Assembly (NCBI GenBank): GCA_002423265.1
Contig: DIVE01000015.1
Span: forward strand, 3,321 to 13,624
Length of the DNA: 10,304 nucleotides
Direction: 5' to 3'
From: Methylophilaceae bacterium UBA6140
Lineage (GTDB): Bacteria > Pseudomonadota > Gammaproteobacteria > Burkholderiales > Methylophilaceae
Positions within the stretch are counted from its first letter, which is position 1; each line of letters starts with the position of its first letter. The notes beneath the pieces are model-generated. The model saw only the letters and a list, made by a program, of their open reading frames with translations, did no database searches and had not been told where the DNA came from. Both the position numbers and the translations under genes were made by a program. Positions 1 to 6,762 of the stretch are shown in pieces.

Positions 1-167
1 TCGAATCCGCCGCCCTGAATCATGAAGCCGTCAATGACGCGATGGAAAATCGTATTGGCGTAAAAGCCGCTCTCGACATAGCTCAAGAAGTTGGCAGTTG
101 TGACCGGCGCTTTTTCGGCGTCGAGTTCAAGCGTGATGGTGCCGAAATTGGTATGTAGTTTAACCAC
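1..167 (-). CDS. ppiB: Peptidyl-prolyl cis-trans isomerase, cyclophilin type (N-terminal part, cut by window edge)
   Basis: The first 55 residues of a cyclophilin are present; the rest lies left of the window. Cyclophilins catalyse cis-trans isomerisation of Xaa-Pro bonds during protein folding. The visible part holds the opening beta strand ([11 protein letters not shown]), the [11 protein letters not shown] helix and the core motif [15 protein letters not shown] at residues 41-55, with active-site Arg43, Phe48 and Gln51 in place. There is no signal peptide, so it resembles cytoplasmic PpiB rather than periplasmic PpiA. The start is GTG at 167-165, supported by a Shine-Dalgarno AAGGA (plus-strand 174-178) six bases upstream. 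It lies 47 bases after the L,D-transpeptidase gene with no terminator between, so it is probably the third gene of that operon. Family assignment is firm; the PpiB versus PpiA choice rests on the missing leader. Confidence 0.93.
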   Translation of the reverse strand, partial: MVKLHTNFGTITLELDAEKAPVTTANFLSYVESGFYANTIFHRVIDGFMIQGGGF

Positions 168-173
168 GGGAAA

Positions 174-178
174 TCCTT
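174..178 (-). promoter_or_regulatory. Ribosome binding site for ppiB
   Basis: AAGGA on the minus strand, six bases before the GTG at 167. It decides the GTG start, because no ATG lies in frame near the beginning of the conserved cyclophilin fold. Confidence 0.7.
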
Positions 179-214
179 AACGTATTGAAAAATGGATGAT
201 GCGAAATCGGAGGT

Positions 215-1435
215 TCAGCCTGCGCCTTCATAGAGAATCTTCCAGTCGTTATTCTCCAGTATCCAGTATTGGCGCTTGCGCATACGGCTGTCCAGATGAT
301 TGCTCTTGAAAGATTGTTCGAAGTTGACGACGGCCATTTCCTGCTTGCTGTTGGGGTAACGCAGCATGCTGACGTTGGAAAGCTTGATCTCGACATCAGG
401 TTTGCTCGCCTGAACGCGGCGCTTGTGCGCGGCCCAGCCCTGGTAATCGGTGTCCTTGCTGAAGAAGTTTGTCGAATAGTGGCTGAGATAGCGCTCGGTG
501 TTCTGCGATTCCCAGTCCTTGCGCCAAGTTTCCAGCGTTTTTGCCAGCGATTCCTTTTTATTGTTGATCTGGTTTTCTTCCAGCCATTGCATGTTGTTGG
601 CGATCACGAACAGCGTCTTGCCGCTTTTGAACACCGGTTCCAGTGACTTCAGCTCAGGGTTGGCCATCACCAGGCAGCCGTCGCTGGCGAGCGGCGGACG
701 GCTGTAGGTGTCGCTGGGCGTGCCGTGCAGCCAGATGCCATAACCTTTCTTGCCCTGACGTCTGTCCCATTCGTTGGGATAGTTGAGCGGATAGGCAATC
801 CCGCCATAGAAATCCGGTAATTCCTTGGTCAACTTGTTACCGGCGAAATAGACGCCTATCGGTGTGCGTTTATCGCCCTCGACAAACTTGTCACTGCCGT
901 TCTTGCCCAGCGTGACGTAGTAGTCGGCAACGTATGTCGGCTTGCCGTTTTCGTTACGGTAGAGGTAAAGGCGTGATTTGTCCGCATCGACAACGACGAC
1001 ATACTGATGGCTTTTATCTATTTGCCACAGGGGTTCAGGCAGGCCGCGCGGCCTTTGTTGTGCGATGTAATGCTCCAGTCGCGCTTGCGCCTCCTTTTGA
1101 AAGTCGTATACCGCTTCCTGAGAAGAGCCGAGCGAGCTGCCGAAGGCGTTGATTTGTTGCGCCCGTGCGGATAGTAGATCGCCACGGACGAGGTGGGCGA
1201 GCTTGAAGTTCGGGGCTTTTTGCAGCAACTCCTCGGTGGTTTGCAGTGCCTGCTGAAGCTGTCCCTGCGTCACTTCGATCAGGCTTTTGATCAAAAGCTC
1301 TTCAACGTGATTGGGGTTGAATTTGTTACCGCTGAACAGCTCGCTGAAGTAGCCGCGATTGATCGCTGTCGCATTCCATGGCAACACTGCACAGGTGACG
1401 ATAAGGATCTGGATGACTGATTTTAATTTCCGCAT
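215..1435 (-). CDS. Exported L,D-transpeptidase (YkuD domain) with C-terminal NTF2-like (Cds6-type) domain
   Basis: A 406-residue envelope enzyme. Residues 1-24 look like a signal peptide (basic MRKLK, hydrophobic core, ATA cleavage site). Residues about 40-125 are helical with TPR-like character. The YkuD catalytic domain spans about 143-280, with KRTPIGVY at 189-196, the HGT histidine at 237 and the nucleophile Cys254 in SDGC (251-254). Residues about 295-406 form an NTF2-like domain of the kind attached to proteins annotated as Cds6-type L,D-transpeptidases. YkuD enzymes cross-link peptidoglycan at meso-diaminopimelate, attach proteins to it, or in some members cleave such links. Which of these applies cannot be read here. 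The position before Gly-Cys, usually His, is Asp; the YafK/DpaA branch also departs from His there. It starts 17 bases after the TPR gene whose C-terminal domain is similar, and precedes ppiB. No strong Shine-Dalgarno sequence is visible, which fits coupling to the upstream gene. Confidence 0.93.
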   Translation of the reverse strand: MRKLKSVIQILIVTCAVLPWNATAINRGYFSELFSGNKFNPNHVEELLIKSLIEVTQGQLQQALQTTEELLQKAPNFKLAHLVRGDLLSARAQQINAFGSSLGSSQEAVYDFQKEAQARLEHYIAQQRPRGLPEPLWQIDKSHQYVVVVDADKSRLYLYRNENGKPTYVADYYVTLGKNGSDKFVEGDKRTPIGVYFAGNKLTKELPDFYGGIAYPLNYPNEWDRRQGKKGYGIWLHGTPSDTYSRPPLASDGCLVMANPELKSLEPVFKSGKTLFVIANNMQWLEENQINNKKESLAKTLETWRKDWESQNTERYLSHYSTNFFSKDTDYQGWAAHKRRVQASKPDVEIKLSNVSMLRYPNSKQEMAVVNFEQSFKSNHLDSRMRKRQYWILENNDWKILYEGAG

Positions 1436-1452
1436 TAATGTTTCTACTTAAT

Positions 1453-2454
1453 TCATCGCTGTGCGATTTCCTGCTCGATCAGCCATTGACCGTTTTCATT
1501 GATCATGACCAGCGTCTTGCCTGTCTTCTGGGACAAATGGGAGGCGCGATAGTTTTGTCTGAAGCTAACACGTGCCTGGGTGCTGCTGTCCATGCTGATC
1601 TTGATGTCGCTCAGCTCTACGCTGATGCTTTTGGGCGCGCTGATTCTGCTGCGGCGCTGGCTTTCCCAGGCACTGCGGCTTTCACCCTTGGGTGTTTTGT
1701 AACTGGAGCTGTAGCTTGCAAGGTAACCGTCGACATCCTTGGCGGCCCATGCCTTGGCCCATTTCTGTACGGCGGCGTTGATCTCGGCATTGCTGTCGGT
1801 CGGCGCACTGGGTTGCGCTGCCGGTGCCACTGGCGCAGCTTGTGCCGTCACGGCAGCTTTTGCCGCCGGTTTCACATCCGCCAGTTTGACCGGCTCGGCT
1901 GCCTTGACGGCCGGGCGCGTCGCCGACATCACAGGTTTTTTGGTGGAAGAGAAGAGGTCGCGGATCAACGCCAGTTTATTTTGCGCACGCGTATTGCCGC
2001 TATCGAGTTGCAGGGCTTTATCGTAGGCTTCGGATGCCATTCTGGCGTAGATATCGCCCAGATTTTCATGGGCGGTCGCGTAGCTGGGGTGGGTCTTGAT
2101 TGCGTTTTCAAGCGCGATGCGCGCCTTGTCATACTGACCCTGCTCGGCATAGAGCACGGCGAGATTATTGTGTGGCTCGGGCAAGTTAGGGTTTTTGCTG
2201 GTGATTTCGGCGAATATTTTGATGGCCTCATCACGGCGGTTCAATTCTGCCAGAATCACACCCTTGATGAATTGCGCCTGTACGTCCTTGGGGTTGGCTG
2301 CGATATAGCTGTTGATCTTTTCCAGTGCAGCGGCTTGCTGACCCTGGTTGGCGAGCCTGGCGATATCTTTCAGATCATCTGCCTGTGCTGTTCCGAATAT
2401 GAACAAGGCTGTGAGAACCAGCAGAGCTTTAGGCAGGGCGCGGAATGAAGGCAT
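1453..2454 (-). CDS. Secreted TPR-repeat protein with C-terminal NTF2-like (Cds6-type) domain
   Basis: A 333-residue protein of unknown function. The start chosen is ATG at 2454 because it opens a clean signal peptide: MPSFRALPKA, a hydrophobic core to residue 20, and cleavage after AQA at 23-25. The same frame stays open to 2601, which would overlap cysS and bury the signal peptide, so that longer form is unlikely. Residues about 26-165 hold roughly four TPR-like helical hairpins (for example EPHNNLAVLYAEQGQYDKA near 93-111), usually protein-binding scaffolds. Residues about 170-222 are an Ala/Pro/Lys-rich flexible linker. Residues about 225-333 form an NTF2-like domain similar to the C-terminus of the downstream L,D-transpeptidase (both run W..AW/DW, YL..YS, then a late NGQWLI or NNDWKI strand). 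It probably acts in the periplasm with that enzyme. The Shine-Dalgarno sequence is weak. Confidence 0.88.
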   Translation of the reverse strand: MPSFRALPKALLVLTALFIFGTAQADDLKDIARLANQGQQAAALEKINSYIAANPKDVQAQFIKGVILAELNRRDEAIKIFAEITSKNPNLPEPHNNLAVLYAEQGQYDKARIALENAIKTHPSYATAHENLGDIYARMASEAYDKALQLDSGNTRAQNKLALIRDLFSSTKKPVMSATRPAVKAAEPVKLADVKPAAKAAVTAQAAPVAPAAQPSAPTDSNAEINAAVQKWAKAWAAKDVDGYLASYSSSYKTPKGESRSAWESQRRSRISAPKSISVELSDIKISMDSSTQARVSFRQNYRASHLSQKTGKTLVMINENGQWLIEQEIAQR

Positions 2455-2485
2455 TGTGATATACTTTTTAATGAAATAAGTAGCA

Positions 2486-2515
2486 ATTCTAACAATAAGC
2501 CTATTCAACATCCAA
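2486..2515 (-). promoter_or_regulatory. Candidate promoter for the TPR / L,D-transpeptidase / ppiB operon
   Basis: Read on the minus strand, TTGGAT (plus 2510-2515) serves as a weak -35 and TAGAAT (plus 2486-2491, five of six consensus bases) as a -10, separated by 18 bases. Transcription would start near 2479, giving a leader of about 25 bases before the ATG at 2454. The -35 match is poor (three of six), so this is only the best candidate found by eye in the divergent 2455-2593 region. Confidence 0.35.
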
Positions 2516-2544
2516 TAGCTCATTACATTTCCAGAGAGATTAAT

Positions 2545-2565
2545 CCCGCAGCAGGGTTTTGCGGG
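2545..2565 (+). other. Hairpin in the cysS upstream region
   Basis: CCCGCA (2545-2550) and TGCGGG (2560-2565) can form a six-base-pair stem with a nine-base loop, ending 28 bases before the cysS start. It has no T-tract, so it is not a standard terminator in either direction. It might be a leader structure affecting cysS expression or nothing; a stem this short occurs by chance fairly often. Confidence 0.3.
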
Positions 2566-2593
2566 TAACAGGCTGCCAAAGACATCGCGCAAA

Positions 2594-3961
2594 ATGCTCA
2601 AAATCTACAACACCCTCGCTCGTGAAAAGCAGATATTCGTTCCGATTGTGGCCGGCAAGGTCAGTATGTATGTGTGCGGCATGACCGTCTACGATTATTG
2701 TCATCTGGGCCATGCGCGCGTGATGGTGGTGTTTGACATGGTCAACCGCTGGCTACGCGCTTCCGGTTTCGACGTCACCTATGTACGCAATATCACCGAT
2801 ATCGACGACAAGATCATCAATCGTGCGAACGAGCGAGGCGTCACAATCGGCGACCTCACCGCCGAATTCATTGCCGCAATGGATGATGATTCGGCAAAAC
2901 TCGGCGTCTTGCGGCCCGATATCGAGCCGCGCGCGACCGCACATATTGACGACATGGTAGCCATGATCGGCCGGCTGATTGAAAAAGGACATGCCTATCC
3001 AGCCGCCAATGGCGACGTTTTTTATGCGGTCAGCAGTTTCGACAGTTACGGCCAGCTTTCCGGCAAATCGCTGGAAGATCTGCGCGCCGGAGAGCGGGTC
3101 GAAGTCGACAGCTTCAAGCGCGATTCCATGGATTTCGTGCTCTGGAAGGCGGCCAAGCCGAATGAACCGAGCTGGGATTCACCCTGGGGCAAGGGTCGGC
3201 CGGGCTGGCATATCGAGTGTTCGGCGATGGGTGCGCATCACCTCGGCCTGCATTTCGACATCCACGGCGGTGGTCAGGATCTGCAGTTCCCCCATCATGA
3301 GAACGAGATTGCGCAATCCGAGGGCGCGCACGACTGCAAATTCGTCAATTACTGGATGCATAACGGGTTTGTCCGGGTTGATGACGAAAAAATGTCGAAA
3401 TCGCTGGGCAACTTCTTCACCATCCGTGAAGTGCTGCGGAAATACCGGCCGGAAGTGGTGCGCTTTTTTATCCTGCGCGCGCATTACCGCAGTCCGCTGA
3501 ATTATTCCGACAAGCATCTGGATGACGCCAACCAGGCACTGACCAGACTTTATACCACCCTCAAGAACGTACCGCCGGTAGCGACCGGCATCGACTGGAC
3601 AACGCCTCAGGCTGCGCGCTTGAAGGAGGCGATGGACGACGACTTCAACACACCGGAGGCGATGGCGGTGCTGTTCGAACTGGCGACCGAGGCGAATCGC
3701 AGCAAGTCGGCTGAAACCTCAGGGCAATTGAGCGCGCTGGGCCGTCTGATGGGTCTGCTTGAAGATGATCCTGTTGCATTTCTGCAGGGCGATCACGCGA
3801 CAGATGAAAGCCCGGCCAATATTGACGATCTCATCCGCCAGAGAATTGAGGCCAAAAAAGCGAAAAACTTCGCCGAAGCCGATCGCATCCGCAAGGAGCT
3901 GGCCGATCAGGGCATCATTCTGGAGGATGGCCCGCAAGGAACGACCTGGCGTCGACTATGA
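2594..3961 (+). CDS. cysS: Cysteinyl-tRNA synthetase
   Basis: This cytoplasmic class I aminoacyl-tRNA synthetase charges tRNA-Cys with cysteine using ATP. All 455 residues are present, near the usual 460. The Rossmann-fold signatures are HLGH (37-40, the HIGH motif) and KMSKS (266-270). The catalytic zinc ligands fall exactly where the E. coli enzyme has them: Cys28, Cys209 (in GWHIECSAM), His234 and Glu238 (in [12 protein letters not shown]). The zinc gives selectivity for cysteine over serine. The C-terminal part, from about residue 330, contains the DALR-type helical domain ([10 protein letters not shown]) and a tail ending GTTWRRL, typical of the family. The ATG at 2594 matches the MLKIYNTL start of homologues, although no clear Shine-Dalgarno sequence precedes it. 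It is transcribed away from the envelope operon and followed by an intrinsic terminator 25 bases after the stop, so it is probably a single-gene unit. Confidence 0.98.
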   Translation: MLKIYNTLAREKQIFVPIVAGKVSMYVCGMTVYDYCHLGHARVMVVFDMVNRWLRASGFDVTYVRNITDIDDKIINRANERGVTIGDLTAEFIAAMDDDSAKLGVLRPDIEPRATAHIDDMVAMIGRLIEKGHAYPAANGDVFYAVSSFDSYGQLSGKSLEDLRAGERVEVDSFKRDSMDFVLWKAAKPNEPSWDSPWGKGRPGWHIECSAMGAHHLGLHFDIHGGGQDLQFPHHENEIAQSEGAHDCKFVNYWMHNGFVRVDDEKMSKSLGNFFTIREVLRKYRPEVVRFFILRAHYRSPLNYSDKHLDDANQALTRLYTTLKNVPPVATGIDWTTPQAARLKEAMDDDFNTPEAMAVLFELATEANRSKSAETSGQLSALGRLMGLLEDDPVAFLQGDHATDESPANIDDLIRQRIEAKKAKNFAEADRIRKELADQGIILEDGPQGTTWRRL

Positions 3962-3986
3962 TCTGCGGGTGAGGATTTTGAATCGC

Positions 3987-4015
3987 AAGAGGCTCAATTT
4001 GAGCCTCTTTTTTTT
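3987..4015 (+). terminator. Intrinsic terminator after cysS
   Basis: A perfect ten-base-pair stem, AAGAGGCTCA (3987-3996) with TGAGCCTCTT (4000-4009), a three-base loop ATT, and a T-run continuing to 4015. It lies 25 bases past the cysS stop and separates cysS from the NTF2-like/molybdoenzyme unit. Confidence 0.92.
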
Positions 4016-4019
4016 GGGG

Positions 4020-4047
4020 TTGCTTCTTGGTGAAGTTCTAATATACT
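4020..4047 (+). promoter_or_regulatory. Candidate promoter for the NTF2-like / molybdoenzyme unit
   Basis: TTGCTT (4020-4025) is a weak -35 (three of six, with the TTG core intact) and TATACT (4042-4047) a good -10 (five of six), separated by 16 bases. Transcription would start near 4054 and give a leader of about 33 bases. The position directly after the cysS terminator fits. The -10 lies inside the left arm of the inverted repeat at 4042-4057, so a bound regulator would block RNA polymerase. The assignment is by eye only. Confidence 0.45.
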
Positions 4048-4057
4048 AACCGGTATA
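4042..4057 (+). promoter_or_regulatory. Candidate repressor operator (inverted repeat TATAC-N6-GTATA)
   Basis: TATAC (4042-4046) and GTATA (4053-4057) are inverted around the spacer TAACCG. The site also contains the palindrome ACCGGT (4049-4054), and the hexamer TATACT occurs twice in direct orientation (4042-4047 and 4054-4059). Sites with an ACCGGT-like core flanked by AT-rich arms are common for TetR-family repressors, hence the guess. No regulator gene lies in the window, so the cognate protein would be encoded elsewhere. Confidence 0.45.
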
Positions 4058-4074
4058 CTTTAATCGTGTTACCA

Positions 4075-4080
4075 AAGGAG
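4075..4080 (+). promoter_or_regulatory. Ribosome binding site that selects the GTG start at 4087
   Basis: AAGGAG is a near-perfect Shine-Dalgarno sequence. The ATG at 4081 abuts it with no spacer and cannot be used efficiently, and the in-frame GTG at 4066 lies upstream of it. The GTG at 4087 has the ideal six-base spacing. Confidence 0.75.
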
Positions 4081-4086
4081 ATGGAT

Positions 4087-4461
4087 GTGACCATCGCAAC
4101 AGCCAATATAAGTGATTACGATGCAATCACCCAGGTCATCCAGCATTATATCGATGGCGCCCGTTCCGGCAGAGGGGGTGACATGAAGCCGGCGTTCCAT
4201 GATGATGCAACGATCTATGGGTATGTCGGGCCGGATTTGTTTGCCGGGCCGATTCAGGGCTTGTATGACTGGAACGATGAGAACGGTCCGGCCAAGGATA
4301 TCCAATCAAGAATCGTGCATATCGATGTCGTTGGCACAGTTGCCAGCGTAAGGCTGGAGTCCGACAACTGGACCGGTCACCGCTTCACCGATTTTTTCAA
4401 TCTGTTGAAAGAAGATGGCAAGTGGAAAATCATGAACAAGGTTTTCCATCTGCATGCATGA
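4087..4461 (+). CDS. NTF2-like / putative lumazine-binding family protein
   Basis: A 124-residue single-domain protein with the cone-shaped NTF2/SnoaL-like fold expected from its pattern: an N-terminal helix (DYDAITQVIQHYIDGAR), the segment DMKPAFHDDATIYGY at about 32-46, LFAGPIQGLYDWNDENG at about 51-67, and the terminal strands WTGHRFTDFFNLL and WKIMNKVFHLHA. It matches my memory of bacterial proteins annotated as putative lumazine-binding or nuclear transport factor 2 family. That name is historical, and no reaction is established. There is no signal peptide, so it is cytoplasmic. The GTG start is set by AAGGAG at 4075-4080; starting at the GTG at 4066 would add seven residues. The molybdoenzyme gene follows 56 bases later without a terminator, so the two are probably co-transcribed. 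It could be a small enzyme, a ligand-binding partner or a stress-response protein. Confidence 0.85.
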   Translation: MTIATANISDYDAITQVIQHYIDGARSGRGGDMKPAFHDDATIYGYVGPDLFAGPIQGLYDWNDENGPAKDIQSRIVHIDVVGTVASVRLESDNWTGHRFTDFFNLLKEDGKWKIMNKVFHLHA

Positions 4462-4517
4462 ATGCATTTTCAAATATTTGGCACCATAAAATAAAACCAG
4501 TTTGGGGGTAGAGCAAA

Positions 4518-6647
4518 ATGAACAAGCCAGTTGATCCGACCGTAAAAACTTATTTTGGCGGCTGTCCACATGATTGCCCGGATACCTGTTCAATGATCTT
4601 TACTGTGAAGGATGAAAAACTCATCTCGGTCACCGGCAACCCTGATCATCCGATGACGCGCGGCGGCCTCTGCGTCAAACTGAAGGATTACGAAAAGCGC
4701 CATTACCATCCGGACCGGCTTTTGTATCCGATGAAGCGGGTCGGCCCCAAAGGCAGCAAGCAGTTTCAGCGCATCAGCTGGGATGAGGCGCTGGATACCA
4801 TCGTCGACCGCTGGCAGTCGCTTGTTCAGGAACACGGGCCGCAATCCATCATGCCCGCCAGCTACCTCGGCAACCAGGGTCTGGTACATGGGCTGAACGG
4901 CGGCGATGCGTTCTTCAATCGGCTCGGTGCCACGGTCTGCGAGCGCACGTTCTGCGGTGAAGGTTCTTGTACCGCATGGCTGCTGACGGTGGGGCCGACT
5001 GCCGGTGTCGATCCGGAGAGTTTTATCCATTCGAAATACATCGTCATCTGGGCCTGCAACTCGGTTTCCACCAATCTGCATCACTGGCATATCGTCAAGG
5101 AAGCGCAGAAGAAGGGTGCCAAGGTCGTGGTGGTGGACAGTTATGCTTCCAGAACCGCCAAGGAAGCCGACTGGCATCTGGCTCCCAAGCCCGGTACCGA
5201 CGGTGCGCTGGCAATGGCGATGATGCATGTGATTATCGAGGAAGCGCTGGTTGATCAGGATTACGTCGACAACTACACGGTCGGCTACAAGGAATTGGCT
5301 GAGCGCGCCAAAACCTGCACACCGGAGTGGGCAGAGCAGATCACCGGCATTCCGGCAGATGACATTCGCAAGTTTGCACGAGAATATGCGACGACACCGC
5401 CTGCTGCGATCCGCCTCGGTGTTGCGCTGGAGCGCAACTATGGCGGCAGTCAGGCAATTCGTGCGGTGAGCTCACTACCGGCGCTGATCGGTGCCTGGCG
5501 TCATGTCGGCGGCGGTGCGCTGCAGTTTCCGGTGTGGGAGCACCCTTACAAATTCGATGTGATCTGCCGTCCCGACCTGATTCCGGAAGGCACGCAGGTC
5601 GTCAACATTCTGCAGCTGGGCCGCGCCCTGCTCGGAGAGTTGCCGCTAAACACGCCGATCAAATCGCTCATGGTGTGGAACACCAATCCGGTCACCCAAT
5701 CGCCGGAAACCGACAAGATCATCGCCGGCCTGCAGCGTGAAGACCTGTTCAGCATCGTCGCCGACCATTTCATCTCCGACACTGCAGCCTATGCCGATAT
5801 CGTGCTGCCCGCTGCCATGGGTGCCGAGATGGAGGACATGATTCTGTCCTGGGGTCATCTCTATCTCACCTACAACACCAAGTGCGTGGAGCCGCCGGGC
5901 GAGGCACTGCCCAACAACGAGATTTTCCGCCGTTTGGCCAAACGGCTCGGGTTTGAGGAAGACAACTTCAAGTGGACCGATACTGAGTGTCTCGAAAATT
6001 ATGTGGCCTGGGATTCCCCGGCCTGCGAAGGTATCGATCTCGAGCATCTGCGCCAGCATGGCTTTGCGCGGCTCAAGGTCGGTACCAAGGATGACCGCGC
6101 GCCGCACAAAGAGGGTAATTTCCCGACGCCTACCGGCAAGTGCATGTTCTATGTCGAGGGTGCCAAGAACTTCGTGGCCGGTCCGTTCCGGCAGATGTAT
6201 GACGGTTTGCAGCCGGGTGAAGATCTGGATCCGTTGCCGGGCTACGTGGCCAATCGCGAATCCGCTGACAGCAATCCGGCGCTGGCGGCCCGCTATCCGC
6301 TCAGTATCATTTCGCCCAAGAGCCACGGGTTTCTCAATTCCTGCTATGCCAACATAACGGAGAAGATCAAGGGTCAGGGCGAACAGTTCGTTCTGATCAA
6401 CCCGGCAGATGCCGACATGCGCGGCATCACCGAAGGCGCCAAGGTCCGGGTGTTCAATGATCGTGGCGGTTTCGAGGGCGATGCGCAGATCACACGCGAC
6501 GTCAATCCTGGCATTGTTGTCGCCACACTTGGCTACTGGCGCCAGCTCAACAATGGCACGGTCAATTGCATCAGTGCCGCCGAGTTCGGCGACATGGGGC
6601 ATTCGACTACCTTTTCCGACAATCTGGTCGAGGTTGAGTTGCGATAG
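4518..6647 (+). CDS. Molybdopterin-dependent oxidoreductase of the DMSO reductase superfamily, substrate unknown
   Basis: A complete 709-residue catalytic subunit. The N-terminus carries a [4Fe-4S] site: Cys16, Cys20 and Cys24 (CPHDCPDTC) plus Cys52, followed by Lys54 (LCVK), as in iron-sulphur-containing members that pass electrons from the pterin. The Mo-bis-pterin domains follow: ISWDEALDTI at 86-95, the region around CERTFCGEGSC (141-151) where the metal ligand is expected, WACNS at 178-182, WNTNP at 387-391, and ADIVLPAA at 426-433. The dinucleotide-binding C-terminal domain is about 593-709. Cys146 is my best guess for the molybdenum or tungsten ligand. There is no twin-arginine leader, so it stays in the cytoplasm. 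No iron-sulphur, membrane-anchor or chaperone gene is adjacent, so its redox partner is unknown. It lies between the NTF2-like gene and a strong terminator. Superfamily is certain, substrate is not; formate, thiosulphate and polysulphide enzymes are relatives, not identifications. Confidence 0.92.
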   Translation: MNKPVDPTVKTYFGGCPHDCPDTCSMIFTVKDEKLISVTGNPDHPMTRGGLCVKLKDYEKRHYHPDRLLYPMKRVGPKGSKQFQRISWDEALDTIVDRWQSLVQEHGPQSIMPASYLGNQGLVHGLNGGDAFFNRLGATVCERTFCGEGSCTAWLLTVGPTAGVDPESFIHSKYIVIWACNSVSTNLHHWHIVKEAQKKGAKVVVVDSYASRTAKEADWHLAPKPGTDGALAMAMMHVIIEEALVDQDYVDNYTVGYKELAERAKTCTPEWAEQITGIPADDIRKFAREYATTPPAAIRLGVALERNYGGSQAIRAVSSLPALIGAWRHVGGGALQFPVWEHPYKFDVICRPDLIPEGTQVVNILQLGRALLGELPLNTPIKSLMVWNTNPVTQSPETDKIIAGLQREDLFSIVADHFISDTAAYADIVLPAAMGAEMEDMILSWGHLYLTYNTKCVEPPGEALPNNEIFRRLAKRLGFEEDNFKWTDTECLENYVAWDSPACEGIDLEHLRQHGFARLKVGTKDDRAPHKEGNFPTPTGKCMFYVEGAKNFVAGPFRQMYDGLQPGEDLDPLPGYVANRESADSNPALAARYPLSIISPKSHGFLNSCYANITEKIKGQGEQFVLINPADADMRGITEGAKVRVFNDRGGFEGDAQITRDVNPGIVVATLGYWRQLNNGTVNCISAAEFGDMGHSTTFSDNLVEVELR

Positions 6648-6654
6648 TATTGAA

Positions 6655-6687
6655 CGGTGAGGAGGGCTGTCTCCTCACCGCTTTTTT
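6655..6687 (+). terminator. Intrinsic terminator after the molybdoenzyme gene
   Basis: A perfect ten-base-pair GC-rich stem, CGGTGAGGAG (6655-6664) with CTCCTCACCG (6671-6680), a six-base loop GGCTGT, then C and six Ts (6682-6687). It begins eight bases after the stop codon and closes the NTF2-like/molybdoenzyme unit. Confidence 0.92.
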
Positions 6688-6704
6688 GCTCGACGCGAAC
6701 GCGC

Positions 6705-6732
6705 TTGGGATCATCTTTGAGGATTTCATAAA
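6705..6732 (+). promoter_or_regulatory. Candidate promoter for the glycosyltransferase gene
   Basis: TTGGGA (6705-6710) and CATAAA (6727-6732) each match four of six consensus bases, with a 16-base spacer. Some promoter is needed here because a terminator precedes the gene; this is the best candidate by eye and is weak. Confidence 0.3.
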
Positions 6733-6762
6733 ACCTTAACAGCCGCTCGCCAGAATGCAGTC

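Noticed and set aside
1438..2448. Long plus-strand open frame (336 codons) opposite the TPR gene
   Set aside because: It mirrors the TPR gene almost exactly, has no recognisable domain and is rich in Cys, Arg and Gly runs typical of a shadow frame; the minus-strand product has a signal peptide, TPRs and a known domain.
2455..2601. Upstream extension of the TPR protein to a start at 2601
   Set aside because: It would overlap cysS and place 49 extra residues before a clear signal peptide that begins at the ATG at 2454.
4450..4470. TGCAT/ATGCA inverted repeat at the end of the NTF2-like gene
   Set aside because: Short, AT-rich and low-complexity, without a T-run; probably chance within the coding end.
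5646..6602. Long minus-strand open frame (318 codons) inside the molybdoenzyme gene
   Set aside because: The plus-strand protein is conserved along its full length; the antisense frame shows no domain and is explained by codon bias leaving few stops.
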